Source of the DNA: Thermococcus gammatolerans EJ3
Lineage (GTDB): Archaea; Methanobacteriota_B; Thermococci; Thermococcales; Thermococcaceae
Assembly: GCF_000022365.1 (NCBI RefSeq)
Contig: NC_012804.1
Coordinates: 434,001-498,000, forward strand
Direction: 5' to 3'
Length of the DNA: 64,000 bases
Of the stretch, positions 9,148 through 17,039 are shown piece after piece. The notes beneath the pieces are model-generated. The model had not been told where the DNA came from. It was given only the letters and a program-made list of their open reading frames with translations, and ran no database searches. The translations under genes and the position numbers were made by a program. Position 1 is the first letter of the stretch. Every line of letters begins with the position of its first letter.

Positions 9148-9576
9148 ATGAGAAACACGATTGTCTTAGTTAGAACCGACAACTTTCAGAAGGCGAGCGT
9201 TGCTTTAGCTGACCTCGTGAGGTACGGGGGTATGAGAATTCGCGGTGACCCGAGGATAATACCGCCTGCCCTCTCAGACTGGGCCTTCGAAAAGATAAGT
9301 GGCGAGAAACCGAGAAAGCGCTTTAAAGCCCACGTCGTTGCCCAGATTGACCTTCCGCCGAAGAAGGCCATAGGCAGGCTGATGGACATTCATCCCCCGG
9401 CCCATATCCTTGTAATCCCCCCAGATTCCGAGGTCTGGGAAGAGTTAATGCGCCTCTGGGGAAGCTTTGAGAAGCTTAAGGGTTTCCACCCCCCGAAGAG
9501 AACGAAGGCTGAAGAGCTCAGAAGGAAGGCCGAGAAGAGGAGAGAGAAGGAGGAGTGGGAGTTCGAGGAGGTTTAG
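9148..9576 (+). CDS. Conserved hypothetical protein with basic C-terminal helix
   Basis: A 142-residue protein I do not recognise. The N-terminal part looks like a small alpha/beta domain (NTIVLVRTDNFQKASVALADLV), followed by a Pro-rich middle and a C-terminal charged helix rich in Lys/Arg/Glu (about residues 112-140) that could be a coiled coil. No signal peptide or membrane segment. Ribosome site GGTGAG precedes the ATG. It converges on the vapC remnant, overlapping its end by 4 bases. It is the last ordinary gene before the AT-rich defence island. Confidence 0.75.
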   Translation: MRNTIVLVRTDNFQKASVALADLVRYGGMRIRGDPRIIPPALSDWAFEKISGEKPRKRFKAHVVAQIDLPPKKAIGRLMDIHPPAHILVIPPDSEVWEELMRLWGSFEKLKGFHPPKRTKAEELRRKAEKRREKEEWEFEEV

Positions 9577-10029
9577 GGAAGGACGTTTAGTCCTTCTTTC
9601 TCCCCAGCCTGTTTAAGATCGCTGTCCAGCGTTCCAAAGTTTCTCACTTCAAAGACAAGACAAGTGGCGAGGATTATTGCGTCATTCGGGAGCAGATTGT
9701 GCTTTCTTATGAGCCCATAAGATACCTCAAGAACCTCATCGTCCGTAGGGAGAACATGAAACTGGTTGAGGAAGTCCTTTGGTTCCTCGGTGAGGATTAC
9801 TTTTCCTATTTCACCCCGCTTTTTGATTGTAAACGGGGAAACTCCAGTTTTGAGGGCAATGTAGTGAAAAAGGAACTCACTGAAAACTATGTCGTTGATT
9901 ACTGGGACCAAATTGGAGTTGAGGAGCTCCTCAAAAAGCGAAACGGCGGAGGGATTACCTTTTAGTCCTTTCGATTAAAACGGAGGAGTCCAAAAAGATA
10001 AGCTCACTGGAGGTACCAGTCCTCTTCAT
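9573..10029 (-). pseudogene. vapC: VapC-type PIN toxin with a one-base frameshift
   Basis: A PIN-domain ribonuclease gene split over two frames. The N-terminal part reads IFLDSSVLIERTK (first catalytic Asp) and stops at TAA 9959-9957; the rest continues in another frame as GNPSAVSLFEEL, then VFSEFLF (Glu), LLPNDAIILATC (Asp) and LDSD (Asp). All four acidic PIN residues survive, and removing one base from the run of four A (9963-9960 on the minus strand) rejoins the frames: 457 bases equals 152 codons plus one. ATG 10029 is the best start. It follows its antitoxin gene, which it overlaps. A real mutation, a sequencing error, or +1 recoding at AAA-A just before a stop are all possible. Confidence 0.8.
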
Positions 10030-10174
10030 TGACATCCCCTTTGAATTTGCCAAGGTACTTGGAAAGAACAGCTCTGCTCAGCCCTTTCCTTATCTCCCGC
10101 TCAAGTATAATCTTTATCTTCCGTTCAATGAGGCGCTCCATTCCAGAGGGAACTTTCACAACTATCTCGCCCAT
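10004..10174 (-). CDS. vapB: VapB-like antitoxin, 56 residues
   Basis: A small gene starting at ATG 10174 (MGEIVVKVPSGMERLIERK) and ending DWYLQ, with GGTGAT about 6 bases upstream as ribosome site. The layout, a short beta strand with KVPSGM followed by a long charged helix and an acidic tail, matches short VapB-type antitoxins of Thermococcales PIN toxins. It overlaps the start of the frameshifted vapC gene, the usual toxin-antitoxin arrangement. The similar opening of the antitoxin at 15261-15413 (EVKVP) supports the call. It would bind and inhibit the toxin and probably repress its own promoter. Confidence 0.75.
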   Translation of the reverse strand: MGEIVVKVPSGMERLIERKIKIILEREIRKGLSRAVLSKYLGKFKGDVNEEDWYLQ

Positions 10175-10209
10175 TGTATCACCGCGCTATAGTTTAGCAT
10201 TGAGATAAC

Positions 10210-11586
10210 TTAGGTGTTTAGTTTGCCAATAATGTTGTTTAGGCTCCTTCTAAAGTTTTTATCTGCCTTAAATATTGCACCCGTTTTTACATAATCCATG
10301 TTGTACGCAACTATAAAGAGCTTCCTCTCATCGAAAAATTCAAACTCTAACGGTTTGTCTGGAAGCCCTTGATTGTAAGTTGAGCTGGAAGGAATTACAA
10401 TGACGGCAGGAGGTTTTGAGTCATTTTCGTGACTGGTCTTATAACCCCAAATCCGTGAATAGACATAAAGCTGGCGTAACATATCCGAGCTGGGGATTCT
10501 CTCTTTGAGCTCTCTGTATTTTGCATCAAGAACTACAACAGGAGTGTTACCTTTTCTAACAACGTAATCAGGCTTTTGGGAGCTTCCATTCTGATTTTTT
10601 AAAAATGGATAAGATTCTTGGTAGAACAATTTGTATTCCGGCGGAAGGTTTCTCACGAGAACTCTCTCAATAAACCTCTCAAACAGCTTGTTCATGTCAA
10701 CAAAGAACCCGCTAACTTCCCGACTCCTTCCTTTTCCGCTTGCAGGCATAAACAAAAGTTTAGCCAGCTCAAAGGGCCTCCTAAACCTCTCATTGAGCCT
10801 TGTAAAATGAACGCGTTCAAAGTGCTCTGTCCTAAGGTGTATAGGCGTAATACCGTCAAAGGCCAGCATCAGCTCACCGAGGAGCTTTCTGTTTAGGCCC
10901 CATGTTGTTCTTCTGAGTGCTTCTCTAACCGATGCATAGAAAATCCTGTTGAGCAGATTATCCTCAATGAGCTCATGGACTTCAACGCTAAAGGTGTTTA
11001 GCTGGTGGGGAAGCTTTCGTATCTGTCTGCTCATCAGTAGTTTTCCCCGAAGAAACTTCTCTTCCCTGTGAACTTCAACGTATTCCCGATGGTATCCCCT
11101 TTGAACCTCACTCCAGAGGCTTTTAGCGAACAAATAAATAAAAACTTCGTAAAGGTTCGGCCGGAGGTTTCTTCCTTGAAGATAAGCTAAGTCGTGGTCT
11201 TTGATTTTTAGTCCATAGGCCATGTCAAGCATTCGTATAAAAGCCAGAATGGGCTCCCAAGTATCTTCCTGTGTCTCTTGTGTTTGCTCTTTCTTTGGCT
11301 TGAAGACCTTTGGAAGAATTTGAAGGAAAACGTTGTCAACGGCGGCGAAGCCGACGTAGTGTCGTGCTTTAATCTTGTTGGCATAGACCTCTACTACGCC
11401 TTTGCTCTCGTCTATTGTATCCTCAGTATCTGAATTATCTTCTGATCTGTCCAGCTTTTTAAAATCCTTCTTAAATTGCTTGTTCAACTTGATGAGAGCG
11501 TCTTGAATAGCCTTTTTGTCTCCTGCAATATCCCTGTACCTCTTTTCATCATGTTCGTAGAGTGTTATTGTCGTTAGTCTTGGCAT
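10210..11586 (-). CDS. mcrC: McrC-like nuclease subunit of an McrBC restriction system
   Basis: A 458-residue McrC homologue. The C-terminal half carries a PD-(D/E)xK nuclease core: QKPDYVVRKG (Asp), then VVVLDAKYRELK (D-x-K). McrC supplies DNA cleavage and stimulates the NTPase of McrB to cut modified foreign DNA. The gene begins 5 bases after mcrB ends, so they form an operon. The sequence is clearly more AT-rich than the housekeeping genes around it, and uses more AAA/ATT-type codons, which suggests horizontal acquisition. Confidence 0.9.
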   Translation of the reverse strand: MPRLTTITLYEHDEKRYRDIAGDKKAIQDALIKLNKQFKKDFKKLDRSEDNSDTEDTIDESKGVVEVYANKIKARHYVGFAAVDNVFLQILPKVFKPKKEQTQETQEDTWEPILAFIRMLDMAYGLKIKDHDLAYLQGRNLRPNLYEVFIYLFAKSLWSEVQRGYHREYVEVHREEKFLRGKLLMSRQIRKLPHQLNTFSVEVHELIEDNLLNRIFYASVREALRRTTWGLNRKLLGELMLAFDGITPIHLRTEHFERVHFTRLNERFRRPFELAKLLFMPASGKGRSREVSGFFVDMNKLFERFIERVLVRNLPPEYKLFYQESYPFLKNQNGSSQKPDYVVRKGNTPVVVLDAKYRELKERIPSSDMLRQLYVYSRIWGYKTSHENDSKPPAVIVIPSSSTYNQGLPDKPLEFEFFDERKLFIVAYNMDYVKTGAIFKADKNFRRSLNNIIGKLNT

Positions 11587-11591
11587 GCGAA

Positions 11592-13433
11592 TCAGTCCCC
11601 TTCAGTTTGGGACTGGGTGTTCTCTGGGGAGTTTTCCTCGTTAGTTGTTGCTCCTCCCTCTTGAGATGGAGTGTTCTTACTGATTATTCTCTTTAAAGCC
11701 CCAATAAAGGCGTCTCCTTCGAGAACTTTTAATTGATATGCTTCTTCTCCGTTTGGTCCAGTAAGCCTTAACTTCTCGAAGAACACGTTTCCATGCTCTT
11801 TGCCTTTCTCGTTCAGCACCCACTTTATTGTCTCCCAGTCGTTGTAGAAGTACTCCATGAGAAGAGGGAGCACTTCATAGTACCAGACGTGGTGGAGGTC
11901 TTCAACAGTTTCTACATTTAGGAAGTAGCTGTGGCCTATCCTGTGGTCGCGGTCTTTAACGACAGTAATGCGAACGTTAATCTTCTCGAGAAGAGTTTTG
12001 AGAAAGTAGTTATCATTACCCAGTTTACTAAATAGCTCGTTTAGTTTTTCGTTTAGCCTTTTTCTATCCTCTGTCTTTAGCTTCTTTTCTCTAATTTTCT
12101 TCAGGTTTTCTTTTTCGAGAAATTCTGGTCTTGGCTCAACCTCAATAAACGCAAACCTCCTCCTCAACGCAACGTCAAGCAGGGCAATGCTTCTATCGGC
12201 AGTGTTCATCGTGCCGATGATGTAAAGGTTTGGCGGAACCGCGAAAGGTTCCCCCGAGTATGGCAACCTAACTATAAGCTGGTTCTCACCGCCCAAGCGC
12301 TTGTCCTTTTCGAGGAGCGTTATCAGCTCGCCGAAGATTTTGCTGATGTTTCCGCGGTTGATTTCGTCGATTATAAGGTAGAACTTGGGGGTGAGATTCT
12401 TTAGTTTGTCTTTTGGAAGTCCCCCCACCAGTTCCCAGAGGTATCTTTTGAGCCGCAAATACTCCTCGTATTCTGTAGGGGATAGTGGTTCTTTTTTGGT
12501 TAAAAGAATGTAGAGTCGGTGTATCTTGTCCTTACCAATTGTTGCGTCTTCCAGTTCGAAAAGTCCCTTTACAAGCGCTCTAAGGGCAATTTTCTTGAAG
12601 ATTCCGTCCTCAACCACATAGCGAATTTTTTCTTCGTTATCTGTTCTTGGTCTGAACCCTTCAATGAACTCCTCATAACTGTATGACTGGTGGAAGGTTA
12701 TGAACTCCCACTTATTTCCAGGCGTTTTTTCGTTAGTCTCCTCAACGACATATTTTCGCGCTATCCAGGTTTTTCCAGTTCCTGGTGGGCCGTAGAGGAT
12801 TACTTGGCCTTTTTTATTTAGTAACATGTCAACTCTAAAATAATCTTCTTTTATATTGTGGCCTGCACTTTCGTTCATAGAGTCACTCTCCTTTAAAATA
12901 CCTCTTTTTTTTAAAATGTTTTTTAGAATGTCATATACACCCGACATGCGTTCTGGCTTAACATATCCAGCTATCGGAAAATAATCGGGGTTATATCCCA
13001 GTTTGCTGTTTATCTCATTGATTGAATGATGTAATTTCTCCGGTTTTTTCTTGAAGAACATCAAGAACCGAAAGTTTTCTCCTTTTCTCCAGAAGTCATT
13101 GAGAAAACTAACATCGTTTTCGGAAATCTCTACGGTTTCACAGATAATTCCGAGGTATACTGCAGTTTCTTGGTTCAGATCAACTTTATTTCGACTAATA
13201 CGCTTGCCTACATAAAATAGCACCATGTCGCCTTTATCAATCTTTTTCTCGTAGATTGTCTCTTTTGATCTGCCCCAGAAATAACAAACATCAGAACAGC
13301 AATTGTCCAAGATATCGGGGCCAATTTGGCCTTCCAGCTCATTTCGTTTCACTCCTTTTAGGATCGTCTCCTCAAAATTCTCATACTCGTCAGTTCCTGT
13401 TCCAATCCCAATTATGAATAACTGGTTTTCCAT
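11592..13433 (-). CDS. mcrB: McrB-like AAA+ GTPase with N-terminal EVE/YTH-like domain
   Basis: A 613-residue protein. Residues 1-165 form an EVE/YTH-like (PUA-superfamily) module (FIIGIGTG, DMVLFYVGK, FRFLMFFKKKP), followed by a linker and an McrB-type AAA+ domain: Walker A GPPGTGKTW near 213, Walker B YLIIDEINRGN near 355, and the McrB signature GTMNTADRS near 410 with arginine-finger region ALRRRFAF. McrB hexamers hydrolyse GTP and translocate DNA to McrC. Thermococcus McrB proteins with a YTH-like domain are known to read a modified base, so this one may target N6-methyladenine DNA; that is inference. AT-rich; a Ser/Thr/Gln-rich tail ends the protein. Confidence 0.9.
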   Translation of the reverse strand: MENQLFIIGIGTGTDEYENFEETILKGVKRNELEGQIGPDILDNCCSDVCYFWGRSKETIYEKKIDKGDMVLFYVGKRISRNKVDLNQETAVYLGIICETVEISENDVSFLNDFWRKGENFRFLMFFKKKPEKLHHSINEINSKLGYNPDYFPIAGYVKPERMSGVYDILKNILKKRGILKESDSMNESAGHNIKEDYFRVDMLLNKKGQVILYGPPGTGKTWIARKYVVEETNEKTPGNKWEFITFHQSYSYEEFIEGFRPRTDNEEKIRYVVEDGIFKKIALRALVKGLFELEDATIGKDKIHRLYILLTKKEPLSPTEYEEYLRLKRYLWELVGGLPKDKLKNLTPKFYLIIDEINRGNISKIFGELITLLEKDKRLGGENQLIVRLPYSGEPFAVPPNLYIIGTMNTADRSIALLDVALRRRFAFIEVEPRPEFLEKENLKKIREKKLKTEDRKRLNEKLNELFSKLGNDNYFLKTLLEKINVRITVVKDRDHRIGHSYFLNVETVEDLHHVWYYEVLPLLMEYFYNDWETIKWVLNEKGKEHGNVFFEKLRLTGPNGEEAYQLKVLEGDAFIGALKRIISKNTPSQEGGATTNEENSPENTQSQTEGD

Positions 13434-13475
13434 TGTAGTGTCCCCAAGTATTTTAAGAATGAAAATTTAAAAACT

Positions 13476-14009
13476 TCACTTCTTCCTCTTCCGTATCCTG
13501 ATGTTGGCTATGTCGCCGAGGGTCGGCTCGTAGTCCTTCGGAATCGTCTTCTTCTCCTTAAACTCCTCCTCGACGCGCTCGATGAGCGTAATCTTGAAGT
13601 AGCGCTCGAGCTTCTTGGCCTCCTTAATCGTTGGCTCGCGGTAGCCGTGCGCTATGGCCCTCAAATCGTTCACCGAAAGCCCAATCTCATGGGACAGCTC
13701 CTCGTAGCTCTTACCGCTCCTCTGTATGGCCCTGTAAACCCTCTCGGCGAAGTCCTCGACTATCTCCTCGGTGTAAAGCGGTCTCTCACGGTAGGGCTTT
13801 GGCTCCCTCTTCGGCCTCGGTGCTGAGACGGGCCTTCTCCTCGGCTCCCTTCCTGTGGGCATTATGCTGAAGCCGGACTTCTTTCGGCCGTACTTCTCGT
13901 AACAGCGGTCGCAGACGAGAACCTCGGCACCTTCGAGCCTTATCCTGTGGCCCGGGCCCCTTATGGGTGCACCACAAATCTCGCAGTAGCGCGGCTTGGC
14001 CTTGCTCAT
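13476..14009 (-). CDS. Multiprotein bridging factor 1 (MBF1) type regulator
   Basis: A 177-residue archaeal MBF1. It has an N-terminal zinc ribbon (YCEICGAPI and LVCDRCYEKYG), a Pro/Arg-rich linker, and a C-terminal XRE-type helix-turn-helix (SYEELSHEIGLSVNDLRAIAHG). MBF1 proteins bridge transcription factors or ribosomes; the archaeal version's exact role is unsettled. ATG 14009 is preferred over GTG 14018 because GGTGG then lies just upstream. Its base composition is that of the core genome, so it borders rather than belongs to the defence island. Confidence 0.9.
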   Translation of the reverse strand: MSKAKPRYCEICGAPIRGPGHRIRLEGAEVLVCDRCYEKYGRKKSGFSIMPTGREPRRRPVSAPRPKREPKPYRERPLYTEEIVEDFAERVYRAIQRSGKSYEELSHEIGLSVNDLRAIAHGYREPTIKEAKKLERYFKITLIERVEEEFKEKKTIPKDYEPTLGDIANIRIRKRKK

Positions 14010-14076
14010 AGCTACCACCTTCTCTACCGCTCAAAGCTCGGAGTCAGGCTTTTTAAACCCGACGATGAGGATATCA

Positions 14077-14550
14077 ATGATGACGAAAGTAAAGATAGAG
14101 AAACTCCAAAAGCTCGACCAGGAAACCCTTGAGAGGCTGATAGAGATTTACATGAACGCCTACGAGGGAATGCGCGAGTACGGCGGGGAAGGGGAGAGCT
14201 ACGCGAAGCGCTACCTGAGGTGGTGCTGGAGCAAAGCTAAGGACGGCTTCTTCGTCGCCAAAATCGGCGACAAGATAGTCGGCTTCATCGTCTGCGACGA
14301 CGATTGGTACAGCAGGTACGAGGGGAGAACCGTCGGGGCCATACACGAGTTCGCGGTGGACAAAAGCTACCAGGGGCATGGGATAGGGCGGAAGCTCATG
14401 GAGAAGTGCCTTGAATACCTCGGCGGAAAAGATATTGAGCTCTGGGTCGGTGAGAAGAACGAGCGGGCGAAGAGGTTTTACGAGGAGTACGGTTTCAGAG
14501 AGGTCGGAAAGCACGGCATCTGGGTGAGGATGGTTAGAAGGAAAAGGTGA
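14077..14550 (+). CDS. GNAT family N-acetyltransferase
   Basis: A 157-residue GNAT protein. The acetyl-CoA pyrophosphate-binding loop is visible as YQGHGIGRKLMEK (Q/R-x-x-G-x-G/A), preceded by the beta-4 strand IHEFAVD and followed by ELWVGEKNERAKRFYEEYGF, the typical C-terminal helix/strand of the family. Substrate is unknown; protein N-termini, amino acids or small amines are possible. The start is ATG 14077 (or 14080) after GATGAGG; a TATA-like CTTTTTAAA at 14049-14057 gives a short leader. Diverges from MBF1. Confidence 0.88.
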   Translation: MMTKVKIEKLQKLDQETLERLIEIYMNAYEGMREYGGEGESYAKRYLRWCWSKAKDGFFVAKIGDKIVGFIVCDDDWYSRYEGRTVGAIHEFAVDKSYQGHGIGRKLMEKCLEYLGGKDIELWVGEKNERAKRFYEEYGFREVGKHGIWVRMVRRKR

Positions 14551-14629
14551 TAAGTGAGAAGGAAAAGTTGTTTTATCGGTGGTTGCAATGCCGTGCATTC
14601 ATCCGCCAAGTCCCGACAAGGTGAGGAAC

Positions 14630-14878
14630 ATGAAGGAAGAGAGCTTCATAAGGGAAGGAAAGGGAAAGCTGAAGGTCACAATAGAGGGGAGCGAGACCCT
14701 CGAAACTACGATGAGCGGAAGGCTGAAGAGCGTTGAGGAAGTTGCCGAGATGCTCGGCGTCGAGGCCAAGAACGGGAAGATAGACGCGGTGGTTGATGGA
14801 GTGAAGGTTCGGATGGAGAAAGGGAAGCTCGAGCTTGAGTTTGAGAGCGGGGACAGGATGAGGATTGAGAGGGCTTAG
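14630..14878 (+). CDS. Small hypothetical protein, 82 residues
   Basis: No family recognised. The protein is an amphipathic beta-rich domain (GKGKLKVTIEG, VDGVKVRMEKGKLELEF) with alternating charged and hydrophobic residues and no membrane segment. ATG 14630 has the good ribosome site GGTGAGG at 14620-14626. An in-frame ATG at 14588, also preceded by GGTGG, would add 14 residues including two cysteines/histidines; a weak TATA near 14568 favours the downstream start. It overlaps the end of the convergent vapC gene by 4 bases. Confidence 0.6.
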   Translation: MKEESFIREGKGKLKVTIEGSETLETTMSGRLKSVEEVAEMLGVEAKNGKIDAVVDGVKVRMEKGKLELEFESGDRMRIERA

Positions 14879-15264
14879 CTTTCAATTATTATTGCGTCTC
14901 CCAAGAGCCGAAAATGGTAGTCGGTCGTAACTACGAGCGCTCCATACCTCTTAGCAGTTTTGGAGATAATGCAATCTGCGAGTGAAACGTGCTTGTTTTT
15001 GTTCTTTCTGCGTATTTCTGCGTGCAGTTTCCCCGCGTTGATTGCCACTTCTTTATCTAAGGGGACGACCAAACCCATGTCGGCTATCGTCTTCACTATG
15101 CTCAAATCGACCCCGTTTCTCTCCAAGAAACTACTAAGTTCTGCCAGAACAAGCGTCGGAATAATTACCAGCTCAGATTCGTTGAGAATCTCAAGAACAG
15201 CTTTTCCCTTCTCAGTACCTTTAATCAGCTCCACGAGAGCGGAAGTGTCAGGAATCACTATCAT
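14875..15264 (-). CDS. vapC: VapC-type PIN-domain toxin
   Basis: An intact 129-residue PIN ribonuclease: IPDTSALVELIKG holds the first Asp, VLAELSSFL the Glu, SLADCIISKTAKR the second Asp and VTTDYHF the last. VapC toxins cut specific tRNAs or rRNA and stop translation. It overlaps the antitoxin gene by an ATGA (start 15264, antitoxin stop 15263-15261), the standard antitoxin-first operon. It is the second VapBC pair in this stretch and, unlike the one at 9573, unbroken. Confidence 0.9.
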   Translation of the reverse strand: MIVIPDTSALVELIKGTEKGKAVLEILNESELVIIPTLVLAELSSFLERNGVDLSIVKTIADMGLVVPLDKEVAINAGKLHAEIRRKNKNKHVSLADCIISKTAKRYGALVVTTDYHFRLLGDAIIIES

Positions 15265-15413
15265 ATCCTCACGTCCACCCTGTCTTCTTCTCTGAACTCG
15301 GGGAGCTCCTTAGCTATCCCAAAGAGCTTTTCCCAGTTCTTTTTCCGCCCTCTTCCCTCAAGAAGTCTCTTCAATTCATCTCCGCTGATAGGAACTTTAA
15401 CCTCTATAGTCAT
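15261..15413 (-). CDS. vapB: VapB-like antitoxin, 50 residues
   Basis: A short gene starting at ATG 15413 with a GTGAGGAC ribosome site; it reads MTIEVKVPISGDELKRLLEG and ends VDVRI. The beta-strand plus long charged helix layout matches small antitoxins of archaeal PIN toxins. The stop overlaps the toxin start by ATGA, which supports translational coupling and the antitoxin role. Confidence 0.78.
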   Translation of the reverse strand: MTIEVKVPISGDELKRLLEGRGRKKNWEKLFGIAKELPEFREEDRVDVRI

Positions 15414-15461
15414 GTCCTCACCCAAACGAGAATTGGGAAAAAAGATAGATAAAAATTTCCA

Positions 15462-15866
15462 TCACTTCAAAACGGGCCTGAACTTGTAGGCGTAGAGGAT
15501 TATACCGTCCTCCTCGAACTCCCTGACCTTTCTGGTTACCGCCTCGACCTCCATGCCCTCGTGGATTTCCTCTGGCTCGACGTCGGTGAGCTGGGCAAGA
15601 ACCACAGGCCCTTCCTCAAGCTGAACGAGGGCAAGTGGATACGGCTTGTAGTACTCGAACCCGCTCGGCGGGTTTCTCACTATCGTCCAGGTGAGCACCT
15701 TGCCCTTTCCGCTGAACTCGTACTCCTCGACGTTCCTTGAACCGCAGACAGGGCAGACCGAGCGGTATGGGAAGAAGACGTGGCCGTTCTCACATTTGCC
15801 TCCTATGAGTCTGTACTTCTCACGGAAGTGCCTCCAGTAGCGGGAAATCTGCATCGGACGGGCCAT
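15462..15866 (-). CDS. DUF35 / Zn-ribbon OB-fold protein of the HMG-CoA complex
   Basis: A 134-residue protein with an N-terminal helix (RPMQISRYWRHFREKYRLIG), a zinc ribbon (CENGHVFFPYRSVCPVCGS) and a C-terminal OB fold. It is the DUF35 partner found next to archaeal thiolase and HMG-CoA synthase; in methanogens the three proteins form one complex that channels acetoacetyl-CoA, with DUF35 as the bridge. ATG 15866 follows GGAGGG at a good spacing. It overlaps the thiolase stop region, so translation is coupled. Confidence 0.92.
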   Translation of the reverse strand: MARPMQISRYWRHFREKYRLIGGKCENGHVFFPYRSVCPVCGSRNVEEYEFSGKGKVLTWTIVRNPPSGFEYYKPYPLALVQLEEGPVVLAQLTDVEPEEIHEGMEVEAVTRKVREFEEDGIILYAYKFRPVLK

Positions 15867-15868
15867 TT

Positions 15869-17029
15869 TCACACCCTCCTGAGGATGTTAACGGTTATGT
15901 TCGAGCCGGTTCCTCCGATGTTCTGGGTCAGGCCGACCTCGGCGTCGGGAACCTGATTCGGCGCCTCACCGCGGAGCTGGAGAACAGCCTCGACCGTCTG
16001 GTAGACTCCAGTAGCTCCGACCGGGTGGCCCCTTGATTTGAGTCCGCCCATAGTCTGTATCGGATAATCGCCGTCAATCGCTATCTGTCCCTCCCTGGCA
16101 AGCTTCGCTCCTTCTCCTTTCTTCGCGACGCCGAGGGCTTCCAAGCTGAGCGCGGCCATAATCGTGAAGGCGTCGTGAACCTCGAAGAAGTCGATGTCCT
16201 TTGGCTCAACTCCCGCCATCTTGTAAGCTTTCTCTGCTGCTATCTTCGCCGCTTTAAGGGTGAGCAGGTCCTCCCTGTTGGCGAGGTTTATGGTGTCTAT
16301 GGCGCGCGCCATTCCAGCAACTTCAACCCACTTCTCTTTTGGAACGCCGAGCTCTTTCGCCTTCTCGGGGGTGGTTATTATCACGGCCGCCGCACCGTCG
16401 CAGACCGGCGAGGCGTCGAAGAGCTTGAGCGGGTCGGCTATGTAGGGGCTCTTGAGGACGGTCTCAACCTTGATTGGCTTCTTGAACATTGCGTAGGGGT
16501 TTTTAGCTCCGTTGGCGTGGGCGTTTACGGCGAATAGTGCCAAATCCTCCTCGGTGTAGCCGTAGGTCTTCATGTAGTGTCTCATAATAAGTGCGTTGAG
16601 AGCAACGAAGCTGGCCCCGTGGAAGAGCTCCCACTCGGCATCGGCCGCGTAGGCCAGGTATCTGGTAGCGTCGCTCGGCCAGGCGTCGGTCATCTTCTCG
16701 ACGCCGACGACGGCGACAACGTCTTCCAGCCCGCTGAGAACGGCCTTAACGCCCTCCTGAACGGCGGCACCCCCCGAGGCACACGCCGCCTCGATCTTAA
16801 CGGCGGGGATGTTCCCGAGACCGGCCCAGTCAGCTATGAGCGCGCCGAGGTTTTCCTGCTCTACAAAGGAGCCAGAGGCCATGTTGCCGACGTAGAGAGA
16901 GTCAACCTTATCGACGCCTGCATCCTCCATCGCGTTGAGCAGAGCTTCAACGGCCAAATCACGGAGGGCAAGCTTCCAGTGCTCACCAACGGGGGTCATG
17001 CCCGCACCGATTATGACGGCCTTCCTCAT
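15869..17029 (-). CDS. Acetyl-CoA C-acetyltransferase (archaeal thiolase)
   Basis: A 386-residue thiolase. The nucleophilic cysteine lies in EAACASGGAAVQEG, and the C-terminal His and Cys-equivalent regions are in KSRGHPVGATGVYQ (GHPxGATG) and EVHDAF. It condenses two acetyl-CoA to acetoacetyl-CoA, the first step of the mevalonate route to isoprenoid lipids. In archaea this uphill step is driven by direct hand-over to HMG-CoA synthase in a complex with DUF35. The start is ATG 17029 after GGTGG; only 10 bases separate it from the HMG-CoA synthase stop. Confidence 0.94.
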   Translation of the reverse strand: MRKAVIIGAGMTPVGEHWKLALRDLAVEALLNAMEDAGVDKVDSLYVGNMASGSFVEQENLGALIADWAGLGNIPAVKIEAACASGGAAVQEGVKAVLSGLEDVVAVVGVEKMTDAWPSDATRYLAYAADAEWELFHGASFVALNALIMRHYMKTYGYTEEDLALFAVNAHANGAKNPYAMFKKPIKVETVLKSPYIADPLKLFDASPVCDGAAAVIITTPEKAKELGVPKEKWVEVAGMARAIDTINLANREDLLTLKAAKIAAEKAYKMAGVEPKDIDFFEVHDAFTIMAALSLEALGVAKKGEGAKLAREGQIAIDGDYPIQTMGGLKSRGHPVGATGVYQTVEAVLQLRGEAPNQVPDAEVGLTQNIGGTGSNITVNILRRV

Positions 17030-17039
17030 CTCAACCACC

